In this document: in pieces, positions 12,668 through 20,696 of the stretch
Layout of the letters: every line of letters starts with the position of its first letter
Position numbering within the stretch: the first letter of the stretch is position 1
From: JAAYBY01 sp964465385
GTDB lineage: Bacteria; Bacillota; Clostridia; Saccharofermentanales; UBA5734
NCBI GenBank assembly: GCA_964465385.1
Contig: CAYXIM010000024.1
Span: 1-20,913, forward strand
DNA length: 20,913 nucleotides
Reading direction: 5' to 3'
Program-made: the position numbers and the translations under genes
The notes under the pieces: model-generated
What the model saw: only the letters and a program-made list of their open reading frames with translations
The model's database searches: none
What the model was told of the DNA's origin: nothing

Positions 12668-14455
12668 ATGAACCGACTGACACTCATTTACCGCTTTTTA
12701 CGGGGCAGCCTTTTGACCTATCTGGCTGCGCTTGTGTCGGTTTTTTTGCACGTCGGCTTCGCAGCCCTGATGCCACTGGTCATCCGTGTGACACTCGACC
12801 AGGTTTTGGGCGATCAGCCGCTGCTTTTGCCGCCTGTGCTCATGAGATACCTTGATAAACTGGGCGGCATCAACTGGGTGCGATCCAATCTATGGTCCCT
12901 GTTGGTTCTGTTGCTGGCTCTGACCCTGCTACAAGGGTTTTTCCAGTTCACCCGAACCAAACTGGCTGCTTTGACCGGTGAGCAGTCCGCCAAGCGGATG
13001 CGCGATCGCCTGTACCTGCACCTGCTTCGCCAGCCCTTTGACTACCATGTCAAAACCCAGACCGGTGACATCATCCAGCGCTGCACCTCTGACGTGGAAA
13101 CGGCCCAGCACTTCATCGCCAACCGTTCTGTGGAAGCCCTGGCTGTCATTTTCCAGGTCACCATTGTTTTGTTTTTCCTTTTCTCCATGCACCCAGGCTA
13201 TGCCACCTTGTCCATCTTGTTGATTCCCTTGATCTTGCTGCTGACGATACGTTTTTTCAAAAGCATGACCACGCTTTTTCTAGATACCGATGAAGCGGAA
13301 GGGGCCATGTCAACAGCGCTGCAAGAAAACCTGGCTGGCCAGCGGGTGGTCAAGGCTTTTGCCGCTCAAAATGTTGAAATCAAGAAGTTCGACCAGGCCA
13401 GCCGCACCTACCGTGATCGGGCCATGCAAATCACCCACCTGATGGCCCGATTCTGGTCCTCATCCGATTTTTTGTGCATGCTGCAGCTGGTTGTGGTGGT
13501 CATCGCCGGTGTGCTGCTCATGATTCAGGGGGCCATTTCACTGGGCGTCATGGTCGCCTTTGTCACCTACGCCGGCTTACTCATCTGGCCCATTCGTGGC
13601 CTGGGCCAGATGATGGGCTTCATGAGCCAGGCCTTTGTGGCCTTGTCCCGCATCCAGGAAATCCTGGATCACGAGCCAGAAGACGAAACAGCTGGCCGGA
13701 CGGACCTGCCCGTGCAGGGTGCCATCCGTTTTGATGGCGTTGGTTTCGCCTACTCCAAAAGGCAGCCGGTTTTAAAAGACCTGTCCTTTTCCGTTCAAGC
13801 CGGGTCAACAACAGCGATTTTAGGCGCAACTGGGTCCGGTAAAAGCTCCCTGGTCCACCTGCTCTTGCGCCTGTACGATTACCAGGAAGGATCCATCACC
13901 ATCGATGGCCAGGAATTATCTTTGATCAGCCGTGCCTGGATTCGAAAGCACATCGGTATTGTGCTTCAAGAACCCTTCTTGTTTTCGAGAACCATCCGTG
14001 AAAACATCCGGATCGGCATGCCCCATGTGTCACTCGAGCAGGTGCGCCAAGCGGCCCAGGTTGCCTGTATCGATGACGCCATCGAAGGCTTTGAAGACGG
14101 TTATGACACGGTTGTGGGTGAACGTGGCGTCACCTTGTCCGGTGGCCAGCGCCAGCGGGTGGCCATTGCACGGGCCATCATCAGACAGACGCCTATTCTC
14201 ATCTTTGACGATGCCCTGTCTGCTGTTGACACACAGACGGATGCCCAAATCCGCCAGGCTTTGAAACAACGACACATGGGAACGACCACCTTGATTATTT
14301 CGCACCGTATCACCACCCTGGCTGAAGCCGATCAAATTCTGGTGCTGGACGAAGGGCGAATTGTCCAGTCAGGCACCCATGAGCAGCTGATCCAACAGCC
14401 AGGCCCCTACCGGGATAACTGGCTTTTGCAAAGCCAGATCGATGCTGACCTGTAG
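12668..14455 (+). CDS. Heterodimeric ABC exporter, half with the degenerate ATP site
   Basis: A 595-residue half-transporter: six membrane segments in the first 320 residues, then a nucleotide-binding domain. Walker A GATGSGKS is at 386-393, the signature LSGGQ at 490-494, Walker B ILIFD ends at Asp514, and the switch histidine is in IISHRIT. The residue after the Walker B aspartate is Asp515, not the catalytic glutamate (DD in place of DE). That substitution is the hallmark of one half of split exporters such as YheI/YheH and TM287/288. The intact LSGGQ here completes the catalytic site of the partner. It is followed by the second half after 15 bp. Drug or lipid export is typical of relatives; the cargo here is unknown. 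Confidence 0.9.
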   Translation: MNRLTLIYRFLRGSLLTYLAALVSVFLHVGFAALMPLVIRVTLDQVLGDQPLLLPPVLMRYLDKLGGINWVRSNLWSLLVLLLALTLLQGFFQFTRTKLAALTGEQSAKRMRDRLYLHLLRQPFDYHVKTQTGDIIQRCTSDVETAQHFIANRSVEALAVIFQVTIVLFFLFSMHPGYATLSILLIPLILLLTIRFFKSMTTLFLDTDEAEGAMSTALQENLAGQRVVKAFAAQNVEIKKFDQASRTYRDRAMQITHLMARFWSSSDFLCMLQLVVVVIAGVLLMIQGAISLGVMVAFVTYAGLLIWPIRGLGQMMGFMSQAFVALSRIQEILDHEPEDETAGRTDLPVQGAIRFDGVGFAYSKRQPVLKDLSFSVQAGSTTAILGATGSGKSSLVHLLLRLYDYQEGSITIDGQELSLISRAWIRKHIGIVLQEPFLFSRTIRENIRIGMPHVSLEQVRQAAQVACIDDAIEGFEDGYDTVVGERGVTLSGGQRQRVAIARAIIRQTPILIFDDALSAVDTQTDAQIRQALKQRHMGTTTLIISHRITTLAEADQILVLDEGRIVQSGTHEQLIQQPGPYRDNWLLQSQIDADL

Positions 14456-14470
14456 CAGAAAGGAAAAGCC

Positions 14471-16300
14471 ATGAGGCAAGACAACGAACAGGCATTCAGC
14501 AAACGTTTCGACGTCACCGTCTGGAAACGCTTGTTGCAGTTCACCCGACCTTACCGGCGTGAACTGGCTGTTTTGGTCGGACAGATGGTCTTGCTGGGCC
14601 TGGTCGACGCCATCATGCCCCTGTTCAACCGGTATGCCATCGACCACATCGCCCTGCCTGGACGACTGGACCGCTTGATCCCATTTGGCCTTGTGGCTCT
14701 GGTGGTGATTGTTTTGCAGGCGGTGAACGTCCGCCTGATGATTCAATTCGCTGGCAAGCTTGAATACCACATCCCCTACGACATCCGAAAAGCCGCTTTT
14801 CACAAGCTGCAGACCATGCCCTTGTCCTACTACGACCAGACGCCGGTTGGCTGGCTGATGGCCCGTTTAACATCCGACAGCCGACGCCTGGGGGAAACCT
14901 TGTCCTGGAACGTGGTCGATCTTTTCTGGGCCTCCTCCATGATGGTGCTCATGTTGGTTTTCATGCTGGTTTTGGATGTCAAGCTGGCCCTGATGGTGCT
15001 GGTCACGGTACCGGCATTGGTGCTGGTCAGTGCCGTTTTTCAGAAAAAAATCCTCTACAATTTCCGCAAAGTCAGGCAATATAACGCCCAGGTGACGGCT
15101 GGTTTTAATGAGGGCATCACCGGGGCCAAAACCATCAAGTCTTTGTCCATTGAGCAAGCCATGCACAAGGAATTTGGCCAAACCACACACAACATGCATG
15201 CGTTTGCTGTGCGCGCCGCCACCGTATCGGCGGTCTACACCCCCCTGGTCCTGCTGCTGGGGGCCTTGGCCACCGGTCTGGTCATCTGGCAGGGTGGCTC
15301 GCGCTTGTCTGTGCAAGCCCCGGACGCCATTCCCTACGGCACTTTGGTGGCCTTTATCTCCTATGCGGTCCAGTTTTTCGACCCCGTTAAGCAATTTGCC
15401 CGGGTTTTCACCGAATTAAACTACGCCCAGGCTTCTGCTGAACGCGTGGTGTCCGTCATTGACATGGAGTCCGATATCACGGATAAATCATCGGTGCAAT
15501 CTCATTATGGGGCCATGCTGGCGTCTAACCAGGACCAGTGGCCTGCCTTTGAAGGGAACCTGTCTTTTCGGGACGTCTCTTTCCGTTACAAAGAGGGAGA
15601 AAATATCTTGTCTCATTTTAACCTGGATGTCCAGGCTGGTGAAACGATCGCCCTGGTCGGCGAGACCGGTTCTGGAAAATCAACCCTGGTCAACCTGGCC
15701 TGCCGTTTTTATGAGCCCACAGAAGGACAGGTTCTGGTTGACGGCGTTGATTACCGCGAACGACCCCTGCTCTGGATGTACGCTCACCTGGGCTATGTGC
15801 TCCAGGAACCTCATTTGTTCAACGGAACAGTTGCCGAAAACATTGCCTACGGCAGACCCAATATCACACAGGAGGCCATCGAGCAGGCTGCCCGGACCGT
15901 CAACGCCCATGGGTTTATCATGGCCATGGACCAAGGCTACGAGACGGCGGTCGGTGAACGTGGCAGCCGCCTGTCAACTGGGCAAAAGCAGTTGATCAGC
16001 TTTGCGCGGGCCATTGCGGCAGATCCAAGGCTTTTCATCCTTGATGAGGCAACATCTTCTGTAGACACCGAGACCGAACATCAGATTCAGCAGGCGGTGC
16101 ACAACGTCCTTAAGGGGCGGACAAGCTTTGTCATCGCTCACAGGCTGTCGACCATCCGATCGGCCGACCGAATCCTGGTCATTGACCAGGGCGCCATCGT
16201 CGAATCAGGCGACCACAGGTCTTTGCTTGAAAAACGAGGCCTCTACTGGCGCTTGTACACCAACCAGTTCATGCGTGAACGCACCGGACAGGCCCGGTAA
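14471..16300 (+). CDS. Heterodimeric ABC exporter, catalytic half
   Basis: A 609-residue partner of the preceding gene, with a six-helix membrane domain and a nucleotide-binding domain. Walker A GETGSGKST is at 397-405, Walker B FILDE with Asp525 and the catalytic Glu526, and the switch His557 in VIAHRLST. Its signature motif is LSTGQ (501-505) rather than LSGGQ. The heterodimer therefore has one normal site (this Walker A/B with the partner's LSGGQ) and one degenerate site (the partner's Walker A/B with this LSTGQ). AAGGA precedes the ATG at 14471. The stop is 10 bp from the convergent M20 peptidase gene. Confidence 0.9.
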   Translation: MRQDNEQAFSKRFDVTVWKRLLQFTRPYRRELAVLVGQMVLLGLVDAIMPLFNRYAIDHIALPGRLDRLIPFGLVALVVIVLQAVNVRLMIQFAGKLEYHIPYDIRKAAFHKLQTMPLSYYDQTPVGWLMARLTSDSRRLGETLSWNVVDLFWASSMMVLMLVFMLVLDVKLALMVLVTVPALVLVSAVFQKKILYNFRKVRQYNAQVTAGFNEGITGAKTIKSLSIEQAMHKEFGQTTHNMHAFAVRAATVSAVYTPLVLLLGALATGLVIWQGGSRLSVQAPDAIPYGTLVAFISYAVQFFDPVKQFARVFTELNYAQASAERVVSVIDMESDITDKSSVQSHYGAMLASNQDQWPAFEGNLSFRDVSFRYKEGENILSHFNLDVQAGETIALVGETGSGKSTLVNLACRFYEPTEGQVLVDGVDYRERPLLWMYAHLGYVLQEPHLFNGTVAENIAYGRPNITQEAIEQAARTVNAHGFIMAMDQGYETAVGERGSRLSTGQKQLISFARAIAADPRLFILDEATSSVDTETEHQIQQAVHNVLKGRTSFVIAHRLSTIRSADRILVIDQGAIVESGDHRSLLEKRGLYWRLYTNQFMRERTGQAR

Positions 16301-16301
16301 C

Positions 16302-16315
16302 ACTGAACGATCAGT
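16302..16315. terminator. Short hairpin at a convergent junction
   Basis: ACTGA (16302-16306) and TCAGT (16311-16315) with a 4-nt loop; the right arm covers the M20 peptidase stop codon. There is no T-run. The position parallels the 1136-1157 palindrome, but the stem is much weaker. Confidence 0.25.
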
Positions 16316-17591
16316 CGGCCAGGCCGCCGTAGCGGATTAAGAAGAGTGCCAGGGCCTGGGTGTAGGCTAAAAATTCTTGGCAATCCACATATTCATTGGG
16401 CTGGTGGGCGCCACCCGGCAAAGCAAAGTCTTTCAAGATGCCAAAATTAAAACTGTGTGGGCTGCCGTATTTCAAAAAAAGTGACAGGTCAGTCAGGCAG
16501 GATCCCTTTTCCAAGACCGGCCGGCCGACCGTTTGGGCAGCCGCTTCTTGCATGATAGCCGCTGCGCCGTTGGTCTGGTCAGTCTGGCAATAATGGAAAA
16601 AACGGGTGGTCTTTTTAAAGCCTTCGGTAACAATGCCCAGGTCCTTGAAAATGGGCTGGACCTTGTCCAGCAGGATCTTCAGTTCTTTTTCAATGGTTTG
16701 GAGATCTTTATCTGTGTAAATAACAAAGCCCAAAGACAAATCTTTATGCCCTTTGGGGGCACCACCAAAACGCGAAAGACGGAAAGCAGACCGCTCCATG
16801 TCTGATCCCCGGTACAGGGGCAGCTGGTGCAGCTCATCGCGCCGCCTGGCAGCAAACACCTTCAGCTCTTGCATGAGGGCTTCGGCAGCCAGATAACAAT
16901 CCATCAAAGAATCCGTGGTATCTGTTTTGTGCAGGTCGATGTCAAAGCCGCCACCGCCCAGGGCGATGGTCCACAGCTCGTAGTTGCCGCCATCCAGGTT
17001 GACGTAGGTTTCACAACGGTCTTTGACACAGGAGGCCAGGGCACCGTTTCCACCCCCGTACTCCTCGTCACAATAGGCGGATAAAATGATGTTTTTCTTC
17101 AAGCGGACCTGACAGGCCTGCAGGGCTTTGACTGCCCAGTAAGCTGCTGCCAGGCCGGATTTGTTGTCACCTGAGCCCAAGCCGATGATCCGGCCGTTTT
17201 CGATTGCACCGGAAAACGGGTCATACTCCCAAAGCGACTCATCCCCGACCGGCATGGTGTCGGTGTGGGCAGCCAACATGATCTGGTCGTCCTGATTGCC
17301 TGAAGAACCGGGCCAGAGCGCATGGACGTTAGGCCGGTGATCGGTTCCCCGATTTGGCAGATAGTCCGGGTGCTGTGTGAAGCCAGGCAGGTCATCCGGG
17401 TAAAAAAGCTCCGCTTCCAAACCCAACTGCTGGTACTGGTCCAGCAAAAACGCAGCGCAAGCCTGTTCGCGGCCGCTGGTGATGAAATTTTGAGAGTCAA
17501 ACTGGATCAGGCGTGACAGAAAAGCGTTGAGATCGTCCTGATGAGCTGCCAGGGTGTCCAGGACGCGTTGTTCCAGGTCGGTGTGTCGCAT
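16311..17591 (-). CDS. M20-family metallopeptidase/amidohydrolase
   Basis: A 426-residue zinc-dependent cytosolic hydrolase of the M20 family (ArgE/DapE/CPG2 relatives), cleaving a peptide or acyl-amide bond. Metal and catalytic residues are all in place: His109 and Asp111 in AAHTDTMPVGD, bridging Asp142 in GSGDNKSG, general base Glu176 and ligand Glu177 in YCDEEYGGG, Asp200 in VNLDGG, and His396 in GGAHQPNEYVD. The dimerisation lid lies between about residues 205 and 320. AAAGGA is 7 nt before the ATG at 17591. It follows the FGGY kinase by 24 bp in the same operon, an unusual pairing that may mean an amide-linked or amino-sugar substrate; that is inference. The specificity cannot be read from sequence. 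Confidence 0.88.
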   Translation of the reverse strand: MRHTDLEQRVLDTLAAHQDDLNAFLSRLIQFDSQNFITSGREQACAAFLLDQYQQLGLEAELFYPDDLPGFTQHPDYLPNRGTDHRPNVHALWPGSSGNQDDQIMLAAHTDTMPVGDESLWEYDPFSGAIENGRIIGLGSGDNKSGLAAAYWAVKALQACQVRLKKNIILSAYCDEEYGGGNGALASCVKDRCETYVNLDGGNYELWTIALGGGGFDIDLHKTDTTDSLMDCYLAAEALMQELKVFAARRRDELHQLPLYRGSDMERSAFRLSRFGGAPKGHKDLSLGFVIYTDKDLQTIEKELKILLDKVQPIFKDLGIVTEGFKKTTRFFHYCQTDQTNGAAAIMQEAAAQTVGRPVLEKGSCLTDLSLFLKYGSPHSFNFGILKDFALPGGAHQPNEYVDCQEFLAYTQALALFLIRYGGLAD

Positions 17592-17615
17592 GATGTGGTC
17601 CTTTCTTGATGGCTG

Positions 17616-19109
17616 TCAAGCACGAAGCTGTTCTTGTATCTCTTTAAAGCGGGCAATCCGCCTTTGCATCAGAGCGGCCTGTTCATTCGTCTGCACCGTT
17701 TGGACCGGACCGGACAGGGCTTCAACCGCTTCCCGGCTGCTGGCCACGGTTCCTGTGCCCAAGGCAGCCAGCATGGCCGCGCCCAGGCAACCCACTTCGG
17801 GTTCGCTGGGAACCAAAACAGTCTGGTTGAGGCAATTGGCCAACAGTTGTCGCCAGACCGGGCTGACGCTGGCGCCTCCGGTCATGATAACCGGGCCCGT
17901 CTGTGGCGCCACATCTTCGAACGCCTCCCACATCCAGCTGACCTGCATGGCCACACCCTCCATGACGGAGGCCACCAGGTCAAACCGGTCATGGTAGGGC
18001 GCCAGCTGTGTCCAGGAAGCCATGGCTTTTTCGGACTGGGGTGGATACGGGCAACCGGTCAGGTAAGGGTGAAAATAGGGTCGCTTTTCATCAGGAATCC
18101 GCTGGGCAACCTGCAGATCCAGGTCCTTGAAGGACATGAGCTCTGTGCCTTGGGGTTGTGTGATGGCCAGGGCTGAGCGCACCCATTCCAGAGAAAAGCC
18201 GCCGGAACCCAGGGAGATCAGGCGTCCCCAGAGGTCTTTAACCGTGTGTCGGCTGAACGATTTTCGGTCACCGGGCGGCAGGTTGAGGTTATCAGTGGCG
18301 ACCAGCATAACCCAGGCGGTCCCCGTCCCGATCAACCGATCCCCATTTTCAATGACACCGGCACCCAGGGCGGCACAGTATTGGTCGTGGCCACCCGATA
18401 TGACCTGCACCCCTTGAGGCAACATCAGGTCCTGCGCAACTGCCGGTAACACCTCGCCAATGGGCTCCCCTGAGGCAACCACATCGGGCAGCTGGTCGCG
18501 GCTGATGCCTGCGGCATCCAACAACGCTTGGTCCCAGGCTTGTTTGCGGACATCCATGAGCTGGTTGATGCCTGCGTTAGAGCAGTCCACAGCTGCCCGT
18601 CCAGTCAGGCGCAAGGACAAAAAGTCCGGCACCGACAGAAAATAGGCCGCCTGCTTGAAGGTCTCCGGGTCGTTCTCACGAATCCGGATCATTTGAAGCA
18701 GGTTGAGGCCCCTGCCCAGGGACCAGCCTGTCTTTTGGTAAACCGCTTCTGCACTGACCGATTCCAGCAGCAGGTCTCGGACCTGCGCACCACGCAGGTC
18801 GTTCCAGATGATGGCCGGTGACAAGCCTTTTCCGGCAGCGTCGGTCAAGACCAGGCTGCCGCCCTGGGTGGAGTAGGACAAAGCCTGAATCTGGTGGCCT
18901 TGCGGCACTTGGGCAGCCAGTTCACGGATCAAGGTGCGGGTTGATTCCCACCACTCTTCAGCGTTTTGTTCGATGCCCTCCGATGAGGTCACCAGCTGGG
19001 TGTAAGCCACTTTGGCCCGGCCAACCACGTTTCCGTCGGCCGTGATCAGCATGGCTTTGGCCCGGGACGTGCCGATATCCAATCCAATAAACAGTGGTTT
19101 GTGTTTCAT
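17616..19109 (-). CDS. FGGY-family carbohydrate kinase (xylulokinase-like)
   Basis: A 497-residue cytosolic sugar or polyol kinase. The N-terminal phosphate-binding motif DIGTSRAK starts at residue 11, the catalytic base is Asp242 in SGGHDQYCAALGAG, the ATP-contact loop GTGTAWVM is near 261, and the C-terminal adenosine motif MTGGASVSPVWRQLLAN is present. Overall layout is closest to xylulokinase, but FGGY members also act on glycerol, ribulose, fuculose and autoinducer-2, and sequence alone does not settle this. The ATG at 19109 is preferred over 19190 because AAGGAGA lies 6 nt upstream and the fold begins there. It has its own promoter and is first in a two-gene operon with the M20 peptidase. 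No isomerase or sugar transporter lies in the window. Confidence 0.87.
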   Translation of the reverse strand: MKHKPLFIGLDIGTSRAKAMLITADGNVVGRAKVAYTQLVTSSEGIEQNAEEWWESTRTLIRELAAQVPQGHQIQALSYSTQGGSLVLTDAAGKGLSPAIIWNDLRGAQVRDLLLESVSAEAVYQKTGWSLGRGLNLLQMIRIRENDPETFKQAAYFLSVPDFLSLRLTGRAAVDCSNAGINQLMDVRKQAWDQALLDAAGISRDQLPDVVASGEPIGEVLPAVAQDLMLPQGVQVISGGHDQYCAALGAGVIENGDRLIGTGTAWVMLVATDNLNLPPGDRKSFSRHTVKDLWGRLISLGSGGFSLEWVRSALAITQPQGTELMSFKDLDLQVAQRIPDEKRPYFHPYLTGCPYPPQSEKAMASWTQLAPYHDRFDLVASVMEGVAMQVSWMWEAFEDVAPQTGPVIMTGGASVSPVWRQLLANCLNQTVLVPSEPEVGCLGAAMLAALGTGTVASSREAVEALSGPVQTVQTNEQAALMQRRIARFKEIQEQLRA

Positions 19110-19115
19110 ACAAGG

Positions 19116-19122
19116 TCTCCTT
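19116..19122 (-). promoter_or_regulatory. Shine-Dalgarno deciding the FGGY kinase start
   Basis: AAGGAGA on the minus strand, 6 nt before the ATG at 19109. The longer in-frame start at 19190 lies upstream of this site and close to the predicted transcription start. Confidence 0.65.
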
Positions 19123-19177
19123 GCTTGCGAAGGCTGGCTGCTGCTCCTGGGGGCCGGCCCTTTGTCCGACCTGTTCC

Positions 19178-19206
19178 ATTTTAAAGACAAAGAATCGGGG
19201 CGTCAA
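19178..19206 (-). promoter_or_regulatory. Putative promoter of the kinase-peptidase operon
   Basis: On the minus strand, -35 TTGACG (19206-19201), a 17-bp spacer and -10 TAAAAT (19183-19178), each 5 of 6 to consensus. The -35 contains the TGA stop of the upstream FAD gene. Predicted start is near 19171; the leader of about 62 nt holds a GGGCCGGCCC palindrome (19151-19160). Confidence 0.6.
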
Positions 19207-20603
19207 ACCTCAGCCTGTTCCAGTTGCTTGATGATGCTTCGAGCCGCAACCACACCGCTGGCACCGGCTTGAGACAGGCCACGGGTGATGCCGGCTCCGT
19301 CACCGATTGCATAAAAGCGTGGCAGCTTGGTCTGCAGTTCCGAGGTCAACTCCAGGCGGGCGCTGTAAAACTTGACCTCCACACCATAGAGCAGGGTATC
19401 GTAATTGGCTGTCCCGGGCGCCAGTTTATCCAGGGTGTGAAGCATCTCAATGATGTTGTCCAGATGGCGTTTGGGCAGGACCAAGCTCAGGTCCCCCGGT
19501 GTGGCCTCCAAGGTTGGGCGGACAAAACTTTGGGCCAGGCGATGGGCGTTGGTGCGCTGGCCGTTGAGCAGGTCTCCAAAACGCTGAACCAGAACACCGC
19601 CGCCCAGCATGTTGGACAATGACGCGATGCGCTTGCCGTACTGGTAGGGTTCCTGAAAAGGTGACGTGAAGGTGTTGCTGACCAGCAAAGCAAAGTTGGT
19701 GTTGTCACTGTGCCGTTTGGGGTCAGTGTAGCTGTGTCCGTTGACCGTGATGATGCCGTCGGTGTTCTCCATGACCACATGGCCATTGGGGTTCATACAA
19801 AAGGTCCGGACAATGTCCTTGTACTGCTGGGTCCGGTAGTGCAGCTTGGCTTCGTAAACGGCATCGGTGATGGCTTTGAAAACGATGGCCGGAAGCTCAA
19901 CCCGGACACCCAGATCCACCTGGTTGTTGATGAGCCTGAGCCCCAGCTGACGGCATTGCTCGCTGAACCACTCGGCCCCTGACCGCCCCGGAGCAGCCAC
20001 CAGGTAACGGCAGCGCAAGGTGCCCCGGTTGGTTTGCAGCTGGTAACCTGCTGCGCCTGCCGGCTCAATGGACAAGACCTGTGTTTGGGTTAAAAGGTCC
20101 AGCCGGTCTTTTAAATAAGCCGACTGGGCGATCAGAATCTCCCGATTACGTTCGGTTCCCAGATGTTTACAGCGCGCATCCAGCAGATGCAGGTCGTGGC
20201 GGATGGCCTGTCGACGGATCTGGTTGGCCTCAGGGGTGTCTGTGGCATATACCTGGTTGGTTGCCCCAAAGCGTTGGTTGATCTGGTCAACGTACTCGAT
20301 CAATTCCAGCACATCTCTGGCGGGCAGGTAGTCGGTCAGCCAACCACCAAAGGCCGTGGTGAAGTTAAATTTGCCATCAGAAAAGGCACCGGCGCCACCA
20401 AAGCCACGCATGATGGCACAGGTGGGGCAGTTGAGACAGTGATCTGCCTTTTTTTCGACCAGCGGGCATTTTCTACGCCCGATGTCCTCGCCTTGTTCCA
20501 GCAGGCCAATGTTCAGGTCAGGCCGTTGATCGACCAGCTCATAAGCAGCAAATATGCCGGCCAGGCCACCGCCGATCACCAGCACATCATAGGTAGATGT
20601 CAT
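19203..20603 (-). CDS. FAD-dependent dehydrogenase (COG2509 type) with a four-cysteine motif
   Basis: A 466-residue soluble flavoprotein. The FAD-binding motif VIGGGLAGIFAAYEL opens the protein (9-23) and GDGAGITRGLSQAGASGVVAARS closes it. After the first strand-turn-strand comes RRKCP followed by a CLNCPTC cluster: Cys46, Cys56, Cys59 and Cys62, then GFGGAGAFSDGK. The cysteine spacing suggests a [4Fe-4S] cluster beside the flavin, as in uncharacterised COG2509 proteins. The ATG at 20603 is chosen over 20684 because AAAGGA lies 8 nt upstream and the flavin motif then begins at the usual distance. The substrate is unknown. It lies 93 bp upstream of the kinase-peptidase operon, which has its own promoter, so co-transcription is possible but not required. 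Confidence 0.82.
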   Translation of the reverse strand: MTSTYDVLVIGGGLAGIFAAYELVDQRPDLNIGLLEQGEDIGRRKCPLVEKKADHCLNCPTCAIMRGFGGAGAFSDGKFNFTTAFGGWLTDYLPARDVLELIEYVDQINQRFGATNQVYATDTPEANQIRRQAIRHDLHLLDARCKHLGTERNREILIAQSAYLKDRLDLLTQTQVLSIEPAGAAGYQLQTNRGTLRCRYLVAAPGRSGAEWFSEQCRQLGLRLINNQVDLGVRVELPAIVFKAITDAVYEAKLHYRTQQYKDIVRTFCMNPNGHVVMENTDGIITVNGHSYTDPKRHSDNTNFALLVSNTFTSPFQEPYQYGKRIASLSNMLGGGVLVQRFGDLLNGQRTNAHRLAQSFVRPTLEATPGDLSLVLPKRHLDNIIEMLHTLDKLAPGTANYDTLLYGVEVKFYSARLELTSELQTKLPRFYAIGDGAGITRGLSQAGASGVVAARSIIKQLEQAEV

Positions 20604-20630
20604 TTTTTGTATCCTTTCAAGGCATCTGTT

Positions 20631-20643
20631 GTTTGCCGCAAAC
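20631..20643. repeat. 13-bp dyad upstream of the FAD gene
   Basis: GTTTGC and GCAAAC flank a single central C. It is 28 bp upstream of the FAD gene start codon and could be a regulator binding site or an mRNA stem. No good promoter is recognisable in the 93-bp gap. Confidence 0.3.
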
Positions 20644-20696
20644 CGGATGGCTTGTCCTTGATCGGTCAGGCCTGTCTGCTGCAATGTCGTAGGGGT

